DNA from: Spartobacteria bacterium
Lineage (GTDB): Bacteria > Verrucomicrobiota > Verrucomicrobiia > Chthoniobacterales > UBA10450
Reading direction: 5' to 3'
Length of the DNA: 5,074 bases
NCBI GenBank assembly: GCA_021324035.1
Contig: JAJPJU010000310.1
Coordinates: 1-5,074 of the forward strand
Part shown: piece after piece, positions 1-5,074 of the stretch
How positions within the stretch are numbered: position 1 is the first letter of the stretch
How the letters are laid out: every line of letters starts with the position of its first letter
Notes under the pieces: generated by a model
What the model was told of the DNA's origin: nothing
The model's database searches: none
The model's input: only the letters and a program-made list of their open reading frames with translations
Program-made: the position numbers and the translations under genes

Positions 1-26
1 CATAACTGAATTGAAGTTTCCGCACC

Positions 27-305
27 ATGAAAATTGAAATCGCTCTCTGTTTGCTCGGTCTCGCGTTCCTGCCAGCTTGCACAACCACGTCACAGACCAC
101 CGCTGCTAATCAAACTCTCGAGCAGCGTTTGCAGGCAAAATACGCCAGCAACGCAACTGAGCCCGGCGTCCCCGGTGAAGAGCCAGCCCCGCCAGCAGAA
201 GGCCCGGAAGATGTTCCCGCGGACGCTCCGGATAACGTCGATCACAATCCGGCTCTGATGCCCAGCCCACTGCTCCGTTACTGGGCCGCATCGCGCACGC
301 CGTAA
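27..305 (+). CDS. Small Pro/Ala/Glu-rich lipoprotein, function unknown
   Basis: This 92-residue protein begins with a short basic start and a hydrophobic stretch (residues 5-16) that ends in a lipobox, L15-P16-A17-C18, followed by a Thr/Ser run. That is the pattern for cleavage by signal peptidase II and lipid attachment at Cys18. The mature part is about 74 residues. It has a polar Gln/Ala section at about 23-42, then a low-complexity Pro/Glu/Ala/Asp section at about 43-75 with no recognisable fold. I do not recognise a family. The most likely location is an envelope membrane facing the periplasm, but the role cannot be stated. The ATG at 27 is the only start that gives the signal sequence; no convincing Shine-Dalgarno site precedes it. 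The gene converges on the carboxypeptidase gene. Overlapping frames in this stretch have no comparable signal and look like shadows. Confidence 0.72.
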   Translation: MKIEIALCLLGLAFLPACTTTSQTTAANQTLEQRLQAKYASNATEPGVPGEEPAPPAEGPEDVPADAPDNVDHNPALMPSPLLRYWAASRTP

Positions 306-330
306 TCGGCGGCAATCTCGCCAGCTAAAT

Positions 331-347
331 TCCGCCTAACCGGCGGA
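331..347. terminator. Short GC-rich hairpin in a convergent gap, possible weak terminator
   Basis: Perfect 6-bp arms TCCGCC (331-336) and GGCGGA (342-347) enclose a 5-nt loop. The hairpin lies where the lipoprotein gene and the carboxypeptidase gene converge, and it includes the carboxypeptidase stop codon (TAG on the minus strand, 336-338). Its position suits a shared terminator. However, the plus strand has no T run after it, and the minus strand has only a weak AATTTA, so intrinsic termination is uncertain. Confidence 0.3.
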
Positions 348-1370
348 CGGACTAAAAAGCGCCCACGCCAGCAGATTGCCGGCGTCCCGCCAAACGCCGG
401 AGTGGCTGTCTCCAAGAACGACCACGATGATGTTCTTGCTGCCGCTGGAACCGCTCGCGATCAAACACTTGCCCGCGGCTTCGGTATAACCCGTCTTCAT
501 TCCGTTGCAGTACGGAAGTTTCTTGAGAAGCTTGTTAGTGCTTTCCAGCTCGCGCGTTCGGCCGTTCGCGTATCGGAAGTTCAGCTGGGGCAGGCATACG
601 ATCGATCGAATTAACGGATTAGCGTAGGCGATTCGGGCGATGCTCGAAAGATCGCGCGCGGTCGAATATTGCCGCGCATCCGGCAATCCGTTCGGGTTGA
701 CCCAGTGCGAGCTGCGCGCCCCAGCGGCCACGGCGCGTTGATTCATTTTTTCCGCGAACGCCTCAATGCTCCCGGCATTGTCTCGCGCCAAACAACGCGC
801 GACGTCGTTGGGGCTTTTTACGAGCAGGGCGCGCAATAAGTCGATGCGGGTGTAGGTATCGCCCGGTTTAATGTTCAACTTCACCGGCTCGGCCAAAGTG
901 TCGGTTTGGGCGACGACGACTTGGCGATCGAGATTGCCCGTTTCAGCAACGATCAATCCGGTCAGAAGTTTTGTTGTGCTGGCTGGGGCTCGAAGTGCAT
1001 CAGCATTCTTTTCGTAAAGCACCTGGCCGCTCGCGGCATTAATTACGATGACAGAGACTGCCGAGGTCTTTGGAATCGAGCCCGGGATCGATTGCGCCGA
1101 GAAGGATTCGTCATCGGAATCGCGCTGTCGCGGCGCGCGCCGGGCCCGCCGGGTGCGCGGAGTTGCGCTCGCAGCCGTGTGCGCGTTGGAATCTGAATCC
1201 GCTGCCGGCGAGGCTTTGGTTTTGGCCCGCTGACGATGAGGCACTCCGGTCGGCCGTATTTCATTCGAATTGTCCTCGTCCGGCGATATGGACGTTTGCT
1301 CAACCGCGAAACAGAGAGAAGTAAGTGCGATCGCGCAAAAAACGAAACTAGCGCGAAACCAGCGAGTCAT
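336..1370 (-). CDS. D-alanyl-D-alanine carboxypeptidase (peptidase S11, PBP5-like)
   Basis: This is a 344-residue periplasmic serine peptidase that, by family, removes the terminal D-Ala from peptidoglycan pentapeptides and so limits cross-linking. The N-terminus is a signal peptide (basic MTRWFR, hydrophobic 9-22, probable cleavage after FAVEQ or nearby). Residues about 24-100 form a low-complexity Ser/Ala/Arg/Pro linker with a strongly basic patch at about 72-83. The catalytic domain runs from about 103 to 340 and carries all three penicillin-binding motifs: S131-T-T-K134 (nucleophile and general base), S186-P-N188 and K292-T-G294. The protein ends just after the catalytic domain, so the C-terminal beta domain and amphipathic membrane anchor of classical PBP5 (about 400 residues) are missing. 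The PBP7-type endopeptidase subfamily is an alternative. It follows the VOC gene by 41 nt on the same strand and may be co-transcribed; no clear Shine-Dalgarno site precedes the ATG. Confidence 0.93.
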   Translation of the reverse strand: MTRWFRASFVFCAIALTSLCFAVEQTSISPDEDNSNEIRPTGVPHRQRAKTKASPAADSDSNAHTAASATPRTRRARRAPRQRDSDDESFSAQSIPGSIPKTSAVSVIVINAASGQVLYEKNADALRAPASTTKLLTGLIVAETGNLDRQVVVAQTDTLAEPVKLNIKPGDTYTRIDLLRALLVKSPNDVARCLARDNAGSIEAFAEKMNQRAVAAGARSSHWVNPNGLPDARQYSTARDLSSIARIAYANPLIRSIVCLPQLNFRYANGRTRELESTNKLLKKLPYCNGMKTGYTEAAGKCLIASGSSGSKNIIVVVLGDSHSGVWRDAGNLLAWALFSPSAG

Positions 1371-1411
1371 GCGCGGGGAATTAGCGGCAGAAATTCGGAA
1401 CGCGCAAGCGA

Positions 1412-1798
1412 CTAAAGATCTTTTCCGCGTTGAATAAGTTCAATTTCATAGCCTTCGGGCGCGTCGATGAACGCTATCGCGCTGCCGCCGGGCGTGTTGT
1501 GAGGGCCGTCCGACAGCGGATAACCTTTGGCCGCCGATTCGCGCGCAAATTTTTCAAGGTCCTCGACTTCGAACGCGAGATGAGTCAGGTCGGGACCGAC
1601 CACCACCGGACCGCTTTCGTCGAATTTGCAGATCTCGATTTCCTCATCGCTTTGAGGCGCTTTCAGAAAAACCAACTGCGATCCGCGGCCCGAGGTGTGC
1701 CGCCTTATTTCCTGCAGCCCGAGCACGTCCGTATAAAATTTGACCGTCTTTTCCAAGTCTTTCACCCGGTAACGAGTGTGTAACAGTTTCTTAACCAT
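1412..1798 (-). CDS. VOC-family metalloenzyme, lactoylglutathione lyase (glyoxalase I)-like
   Basis: This 128-residue protein has two beta-alpha-beta-beta-beta modules of the vicinal oxygen chelate fold, at about 3-58 and 69-124. Aligned from memory to E. coli GloA, all four metal ligands are present: H7 (LLHTRYRV), E55 (IEICKF), H73 (LTHLAFEV) and E120 (GYEIELI). Glyoxalase I converts the hemithioacetal of methylglyoxal and a thiol cofactor to S-lactoylglutathione in the cytoplasm. The close match of the first 25 residues to GloA favours this role, but other VOC enzymes such as methylmalonyl-CoA epimerase or dioxygenase-like proteins share the scaffold, so the substrate is not proven and no gene symbol is given. 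It is first in a likely two-gene unit with the downstream carboxypeptidase. A repeat copy ends 10 nt upstream of its ATG. Confidence 0.85.
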   Translation of the reverse strand: MVKKLLHTRYRVKDLEKTVKFYTDVLGLQEIRRHTSGRGSQLVFLKAPQSDEEIEICKFDESGPVVVGPDLTHLAFEVEDLEKFARESAAKGYPLSDGPHNTPGGSAIAFIDAPEGYEIELIQRGKDL

Positions 1799-1808
1799 GA
1801 GATGACCG

Positions 1809-1839
1809 TAGACACGAATCCGGCGAATTCACACTGCTT
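1809..1839 (-). repeat. Degenerate ATTCGTG-type repeat, copy 1, upstream of the VOC gene
   Basis: Read on the minus strand this unit ends in ATTCGTG-TCTA and has two poorer heptamers before it (AGCAGTG, then ATTCGCC), with the same spacing as the better copies. It forms a direct tandem with the copy at 1840-1870 (period 31 bp, 21 of 31 positions identical). Its TCTA end lies 10 nt from the VOC start codon. Confidence 0.65.
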
Positions 1840-1869
1840 TAGACACGAATTTCACGAATCAACACTAAG
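1840..1869 (-). repeat. ATTCGTG-type intergenic repeat, copy 2
   Basis: On the minus strand this reads CTTAGTG, 3 nt, ATTCGTG, 2 nt, ATTCGTG, TCTA. It matches the copy at 2334-2363 at 25 of 30 positions in inverted orientation, so the two copies face each other across the GxxExxY gene. The function is unknown. The regular spacing of about 10 bp between heptamers would suit a DNA-binding protein, but this is inference. Confidence 0.8.
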
Positions 1870-1911
1870 AACCAAAAACCAGGTTGACGTAACGGTCGAA
1901 AGATCGCGACA

Positions 1912-2301
1912 ATGCCTGCCCCCCAGTTGAGAGACCTGCTCTACAAACGGGAAATTTTTCAGCTTGTTGGCCTTTGCATGGAAATTCATCGGGTCCTTGG
2001 TAAGGGATACGACGAGATAATTTATAAGGACGCGCTCGTAGTCGAGCTAACGAACGCAGGTATTCCGTTTTCCCGCGAAAAGAACTATGAAATTAGATAC
2101 AAAGAAACCACCTTGCCGCACTTTTATTACGCGGATTTTGTCCTTTGGGGAAAAATCCTTTTTGAAGGAAAAGCCGTTGAAACGTTAACTGGGGCGCACC
2201 GCAAACAGGTGTTAAACTACCTCGCGGCCTCAAAGCTTCGACTGGGACTTCTCGTTAATTTCGGCAGCGACTCGTTAGAGTGGAAACGGGTTATTTTATG
2301 A
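1912..2301 (+). CDS. GxxExxY protein (PDDEXK-like fold family), function unknown
   Basis: This 129-residue protein carries the family signature G32-Y-D-E35-I-I-Y38. Downstream it has a nuclease-like arrangement, with an acidic residue in YYADFVLWG (D75) and E-x-K in the following strand (FEGKAVE, E84 and K86). This resembles the PDDEXK superfamily core, to which the GxxExxY family has been related, and the putative active-site residues look intact. No enzymatic activity is established for the family as far as I know, so nuclease function is inference. The gene has about 46% GC, against about 57% in sampled parts of ubiX. It is divergent from the VOC gene, and facing repeat copies (1840-1869 and 2334-2363) lie on both sides. 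These points suggest acquisition. A weak GAAAG at 1898-1902 is the only candidate ribosome-binding site. Confidence 0.88.
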   Translation: MPAPQLRDLLYKREIFQLVGLCMEIHRVLGKGYDEIIYKDALVVELTNAGIPFSREKNYEIRYKETTLPHFYYADFVLWGKILFEGKAVETLTGAHRKQVLNYLAASKLRLGLLVNFGSDSLEWKRVIL

Positions 2302-2333
2302 GACGTTCAGGCCTCGTTTTTAAATTGTCAGAC

Positions 2334-2363
2334 CTTGGTGAAAATTCGTGCAATTCGTGTCTA
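2334..2363 (+). repeat. ATTCGTG-type intergenic repeat, copy 3, upstream of ubiX
   Basis: The unit reads CTTGGTG, 3 nt, ATTCGTG, 2 nt, ATTCGTG, TCTA. Its last 21 bp (2343-2363) are identical to 3644-3664 in front of folD. It ends 5 nt before the ubiX ATG and occupies the place where a Shine-Dalgarno site would normally be. It contains in-frame GTG codons that could mislead start prediction. Confidence 0.85.
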
Positions 2364-2368
2364 AGCCC

Positions 2369-2947
2369 ATGAAACTTGTTATCGCCGCTACTGGCGCCAG
2401 CGGTTCGATTTATCTCCAGCGTTTGCTCGAGCAAATCGACCCGGCGTCGCACGAGGTTCATCTGGTGATGAGCGGCCATTCCAAGCAGGTCGCAAAAGAG
2501 GAGGTCGGTTCGGTCAAAATTCCGAAAGGAATCGTGCAGCATTCGGAAAACGATCTCAATGTGCCGTTTGTCAGCGGGTCTGCGCGATTCGATGCCATGG
2601 TGATTGTGCCCTGCTCGATGGCGACGATGGGCCGAATTGCGTCGGGCTCGAGCGACAGTGCGTTGCTGCGGGCGGCTGACGTTTTCCTAAAAGAGCGTCG
2701 CAAACTCATCCTGGTGCCGCGCGAAACGCCATGGAACCTGATCCACGCCCGCAATGTTGTGACCCTGCTCGAAGCGGGCGCGGTTGTTCTTCCCGCGATC
2801 CCTTCATTTTACAGCCGGCCAGCGTCCGTCGCCGACGTAGTCGATACGGTCGTTTGGCGAATCCTCGATCAAATCGGTCTGCCAAGTCCGCGCGCGTATC
2901 GTTGGGCCGATCAAACCGCGGGGCGCCGCCCACCCAAAAAATCTTGA
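2369..2947 (+). CDS. ubiX: Flavin prenyltransferase UbiX
   Basis: UbiX joins a dimethylallyl group to reduced FMN to make prenylated FMN, the cofactor of UbiD-type decarboxylases used in quinone and aromatic acid metabolism. The 192-residue protein has the expected length. The N-terminal nucleotide-binding motif is TGASG (residues 8-12) with the following SIYLQRLLE helix. The conserved central block is visible: VIVPCSMATMGRIASG (78-93), SD then LLRAADVFLKERRKLILVPRETP (about 99-121), and the distal PAIPSFYSRP (142-151). I chose ATG 2369 because MKLVIAATGASG matches the usual family N-terminus. An in-frame GTG at 2348 would add MQFVSKP, which is encoded by the repeat and not family-like. No UbiD partner gene is visible in the window. 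The gene leads a likely unit with the acyltransferase, whose start overlaps its stop. Confidence 0.95.
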   Translation: MKLVIAATGASGSIYLQRLLEQIDPASHEVHLVMSGHSKQVAKEEVGSVKIPKGIVQHSENDLNVPFVSGSARFDAMVIVPCSMATMGRIASGSSDSALLRAADVFLKERRKLILVPRETPWNLIHARNVVTLLEAGAVVLPAIPSFYSRPASVADVVDTVVWRILDQIGLPSPRAYRWADQTAGRRPPKKS

Positions 2948-3588
2948 AGATCGAAGGTTGGAAAGCGCGATGGCTGATCGCGTTTGGAGTTCGCCTGTTG
3001 AAGTTGCTTGGGCTCACTCTGCGTTTCGAGATCGACGACCGCGCCGGAATTGTCGGGCGTCCTGTCAGATCAAATTATATTGGATCGCTTTGGCATAATC
3101 GATTGCTGATCTTTCCGCTGGTTTTGCGCCGGTTTTTTCCAAATCGTCACGGCGCCGCGTTGATTAGCGCGAGTCGCGACGGCGATCTCTTGAGCGATGC
3201 GATTCATCGTTTCGATTACGATGTCATTCGAGGATCGAGCTCGAAGCTTGGTGCCAGCGCACTGCTCCAGCTCAGCGACGTTCTGGCCGGCGGCGGAGAT
3301 GTCGTCGTGACTCCCGATGGGCCGCGGGGTCCGGCTTACGAGCTCGGGCCAGGCATCGTTTTTCTCGCGCAAAAGGCAGCAAAGGACATTTTGCCGATCA
3401 ACCTGGAATATTCGAGCTGCTGGCGAGCAAAAAGCTGGGACCGCTTCATTATTCCGAAACCTTTCTCGAAGGTGCGCGTGATCATCGGTCAGCCGGAAAC
3501 GGTAAAATCCACTGCTAATGACTCCGAATTCGAGATCGAACGCCTGCGCTTGCAAAACACGATGATGTCGTTGGTTGAACGCCGCTGA
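2944..3588 (+). CDS. Lysophospholipid acyltransferase family protein (DUF374)
   Basis: DUF374 proteins resemble the PlsC/LpxL acyltransferase superfamily and are thought to transfer acyl chains to a lipid at the inner membrane; the substrate is not established. Visible motifs are W50-H51-N-R-L (counterpart of the catalytic His block), S75-A-S-R-D-G80, V94-I-R-G-S-S-S100 and T123-P-D-G-P-R-G-P130, the most diagnostic. A hydrophobic N-terminal helix (about 10-26) may associate with the membrane. No ATG or GTG lies near the homologous N-terminus. The best start is TTG 2944, which overlaps the ubiX stop as TTGA and gives 214 residues, a normal size, with translational coupling likely. The frame stays open upstream to an ATG at 2731, but that extension is Arg-rich shadow sequence inside ubiX. 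The true start could also be a downstream non-ATG codon. Confidence 0.87.
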   Translation: MKIEGWKARWLIAFGVRLLKLLGLTLRFEIDDRAGIVGRPVRSNYIGSLWHNRLLIFPLVLRRFFPNRHGAALISASRDGDLLSDAIHRFDYDVIRGSSSKLGASALLQLSDVLAGGGDVVVTPDGPRGPAYELGPGIVFLAQKAAKDILPINLEYSSCWRAKSWDRFIIPKPFSKVRVIIGQPETVKSTANDSEFEIERLRLQNTMMSLVERR

Positions 3589-3634
3589 CGCACAGGTCGC
3601 AGCAATTGGCGCTGGCTGACTCAAACTTTTTGGG

Positions 3635-3664
3635 ATTCGAGACAATTCGTGCAATTCGTGTCTA
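3635..3664 (+). repeat. ATTCGTG-type intergenic repeat, copy 4, at the folD start
   Basis: The unit reads ATTCGAG, 3 nt, ATTCGTG, 2 nt, ATTCGTG, TCTA, so here all three heptamers are close to one consensus. The final A is the A of the folD ATG. The last 21 bp are identical to those of copy 3. The copy leaves no room for a Shine-Dalgarno site other than within the repeat itself. Confidence 0.85.
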
Positions 3665-4542
3665 TGCCGAACCTCATCGACGGCCGCGCGATTGCCGAAA
3701 AAGTTTACGTTGATTTACGTACTGAGATTTCGGAGCTGAAATCAAAAGGGGTCACGCCCGGATTGGCAGTGGTCCTGATCGGCGACGATCCGGCGTCGCG
3801 AGCGTATGTTCGTTCGAAGGACAAGATGAGCCGTGTGCTCGGGCTGCACTCGGTTAAGCTTGAGCTGCCCGAATCGACCAGTCAGGCCGAACTGCTGGCG
3901 CGGGTGGAAGAATTAAATCGCGATCCGGCGATTCACGGCATCCTCGTTCAATCGCCGCCTCCAAAACATATCGACGAAGCGGCAATTGTCCGTGCGCTCG
4001 ATCCCGCGAAGGACGTCGATGGTTTTCATCCAATGAACGTGGCAAAGCTCGCGATGGGCGATCCGACGGGATTCGTTCCGTGCACGCCACTCGGCGTTCA
4101 ACGATTGCTCATTGAAAGCAACGTTGAGATCCCCGGCTCACATGTGGTCGTTCTTGGACGAAGCATGATTGTCGGAAAACCGGTTGCACTGTTGCTCATG
4201 CAAAAAGTGAAGGGTGGCGACGCCACAGTCACGGTCGCCCATTCACGCAGCAAAAATTTGCCGGAAATCACGCGCTCGGCTGACATTTTGATCGCAGCGA
4301 TTGGCCGGGCGTATTTTGTGAAAGCGGATCACGTTCGTGAAGATGCGGTCGTGATCGACGTCGGGATCAATCGCGTGGAAGACAAGAACGACAAGCGCGG
4401 TTATCGACTCGTCGGCGACGTCGCATTCGATGAAGTCGCGCCCAAAGCAAAAGCGATCACTCCGGTCCCGGGCGGCGTCGGGCCGATGACGATTGCGATG
4501 CTAATGTCGAACACGGTCAAGGCGGCGCGCCAATCGCTCTGA
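3664..4542 (+). CDS. folD: Bifunctional methylenetetrahydrofolate dehydrogenase / cyclohydrolase FolD
   Basis: FolD oxidises 5,10-methylene-THF with NADP and hydrolyses the product to 10-formyl-THF, supplying one-carbon units for purine and formyl-Met synthesis in the cytoplasm. The protein is 292 residues, close to the family norm of about 285-300. The catalytic Y48-x-x-x-K52 is in AYVRSKDK. The substrate-side KDVDGFHP is at 116-123. The Rossmann motif GRSMIVGKP is at 165-173, and the C-terminal signature PGGVGPMT is at 269-276. The loop usually read as QLPLP is Q96-S-P-P-P here; the key Gln is kept. I chose ATG 3664 because MPNLIDGRAIA matches the family start. An in-frame GTG at 3649 would add MQFVS from the repeat. 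The gene is 75 nt beyond the acyltransferase on the same strand, so it may be in the same transcript or have its own promoter. Confidence 0.97.
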   Translation: MPNLIDGRAIAEKVYVDLRTEISELKSKGVTPGLAVVLIGDDPASRAYVRSKDKMSRVLGLHSVKLELPESTSQAELLARVEELNRDPAIHGILVQSPPPKHIDEAAIVRALDPAKDVDGFHPMNVAKLAMGDPTGFVPCTPLGVQRLLIESNVEIPGSHVVVLGRSMIVGKPVALLLMQKVKGGDATVTVAHSRSKNLPEITRSADILIAAIGRAYFVKADHVREDAVVIDVGINRVEDKNDKRGYRLVGDVAFDEVAPKAKAITPVPGGVGPMTIAMLMSNTVKAARQSL

Positions 4543-4601
4543 CAAAATCCAATCCGCGAGTGTCTCAAGGCGCTGGCCCTCAACCTGGATGTTTTAAGCA
4601 T

Positions 4602-5074
4602 TCAAGATCTGATGGAGCCGACGATTTTTCGGGTTAACCAGCGCAAGACAGGCGCGCTTATCGGCGTGATGGCGATCAACCGTGATGCAATCCGTGACTG
4701 CAACACCGCGTGGCGGGCGAGCTGATTGATCCACAATCGTCCTCGGTACATCGCACGGTGATCTCTGACGAATTGGCGCGCTGCCGATTGCCGATCAACA
4801 CCATGAAATATTCTGGCGATTGCGTTTGCGGCCAATTCGCCGGACCGGAGCGCATAATAGATTCCTTCGCCGGTGAATGGTTCGACTACGCGAGCAGCGT
4901 CGCCGATGAAGAACAAATTATCCTGGGCCGAGGGAATTGGTGCACGCGTCAATGGCGTGATGGTCCGCCATTGTTGGCCGGATGGCAGTTTGAATTCGGT
5001 TTCGGCCCAGCTTCGTAAAGATGCAATTGTTGGCGCTGTCCCGACCAGGCAGAGATCAAGTTCGGTCCCATTTA
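4602..5074 (-). CDS. NAD(P)/FAD-dependent oxidoreductase, geranylgeranyl-reductase type (partial, C-terminal part)
   Basis: The frame is open on the minus strand from the right edge (first full codon at 5072-5070) to TGA at 4604-4602, so about 156 C-terminal residues are present and the N-terminal FAD-binding domain lies outside. The diagnostic motif is FFIGDAARVVEPFTGEGIYYALRSGELAA, split as FFIGDAARVVEP (the GD motif contacting FAD ribityl) and FTGEGIYYALRSGELAA. It is typical of the FixC/geranylgeranyl reductase branch of group A flavoproteins. These enzymes reduce isoprenoid chains of lipids or quinones, or act as related monooxygenases; the substrate is not visible. Upstream of the motif, TPLTRAP and IPSAQDN fit the usual substrate-domain end. 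A TTG at 4952 lies in frame but is internal, not the start. The gene converges on folD with a 59-nt gap. Confidence 0.85.
   Translation of the reverse strand, partial: NGTELDLCLVGTAPTIASLRSWAETEFKLPSGQQWRTITPLTRAPIPSAQDNLFFIGDAARVVEPFTGEGIYYALRSGELAANAIARIFHGVDRQSAARQFVRDHRAMYRGRLWINQLARHAVLQSRIASRLIAITPISAPVLRWLTRKIVGSIRS

Noticed and set aside
402..1324. Several plus-strand open frames opposite the carboxypeptidase gene
   Set aside because: They are antisense shadows of a gene with intact catalytic motifs, and show no domain or signal of their own.
1809..1870. Tandem repeat as a CRISPR array
   Set aside because: There are only two diverged units of 31 bp with no separate unique spacers, and no cas gene is visible.
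1884..1912. TTGACG at 1884-1889 as a -35 box for the GxxExxY gene
   Set aside because: No -10-like hexamer occurs at 16-18 bp spacing, and such spacing would place it on the start codon.
2302..2325. Possible terminator after the GxxExxY gene (T run at about 2318-2322 preceded by AGGCCT)
   Set aside because: Only a 3-bp GAG/CTC pairing or the short AGGCCT palindrome precedes the T run, which is too weak for a supported intrinsic terminator.
2731..2943. N-terminal extension of the acyltransferase from ATG 2731
   Set aside because: The extension lies wholly within ubiX, is Arg-rich and low in family-like character, and would make the protein far longer than DUF374 members.
4543..4601. Terminator in the convergent gap between folD and the oxidoreductase
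   Set aside because: I found no stem of 5 bp or more followed by a T run on either strand; the GTTTTAAGC stretch has no hairpin before it.
4710..5018. Plus-strand frame at the right end
   Set aside because: It is antisense to the oxidoreductase frame, which carries a clear FAD-binding motif.

Overview
The window is a moderately GC-rich bacterial chromosome segment with seven protein genes, six complete and one cut by the right edge. I see no rRNA, tRNA, CRISPR array or insertion sequence. A type II lipoprotein signal, a periplasmic DD-carboxypeptidase and a DUF374 acyltransferase indicate a Gram-negative envelope. The DUF374 gene, the GxxExxY gene, the absence of clear Shine-Dalgarno sites and dispersed ATTCGTG-type intergenic repeats would fit a soil Verrucomicrobiota-like organism. 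That assignment is inference from impression, not a database match.

Layout. At 27-305 (+) is a small lipoprotein. It converges, across a 30-nt gap, on a minus-strand pair: a VOC/glyoxalase I-like gene (1798 to 1412) followed after 41 nt by a D-alanyl-D-alanine carboxypeptidase (1370 to 336). At 1799-1911 is a divergent intergenic region with two tandem 31-bp repeat copies. A GxxExxY protein gene follows at 1912-2301 (+); its GC content is about 46%, against about 57% in sampled parts of ubiX. Next comes a plus-strand set: ubiX (2369-2947), a DUF374 acyltransferase starting at a TTG that overlaps the ubiX stop (2944-3588), and folD (3664-4542). The right end holds the C-terminal part of a minus-strand FAD-dependent oxidoreductase of the geranylgeranyl-reductase type (4602 to beyond 5074), convergent with folD.

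Functionally these are mostly housekeeping genes: peptidoglycan trimming, methylglyoxal or related VOC chemistry, prenylated-FMN synthesis, acyl transfer to lipid, one-carbon folate metabolism and possibly isoprenoid or quinone side-chain reduction. The most unusual signal is not a gene. It is a repeat of about 30 bp built from three degenerate heptamers about one helical turn apart and ending in TCTA. It occurs four times, always pointing the same way relative to the gene it precedes, and ends 0 to 10 nt from the start codons of the VOC gene, ubiX and folD. Two inverted copies also bracket the low-GC GxxExxY gene, which makes that stretch a candidate acquired cassette.
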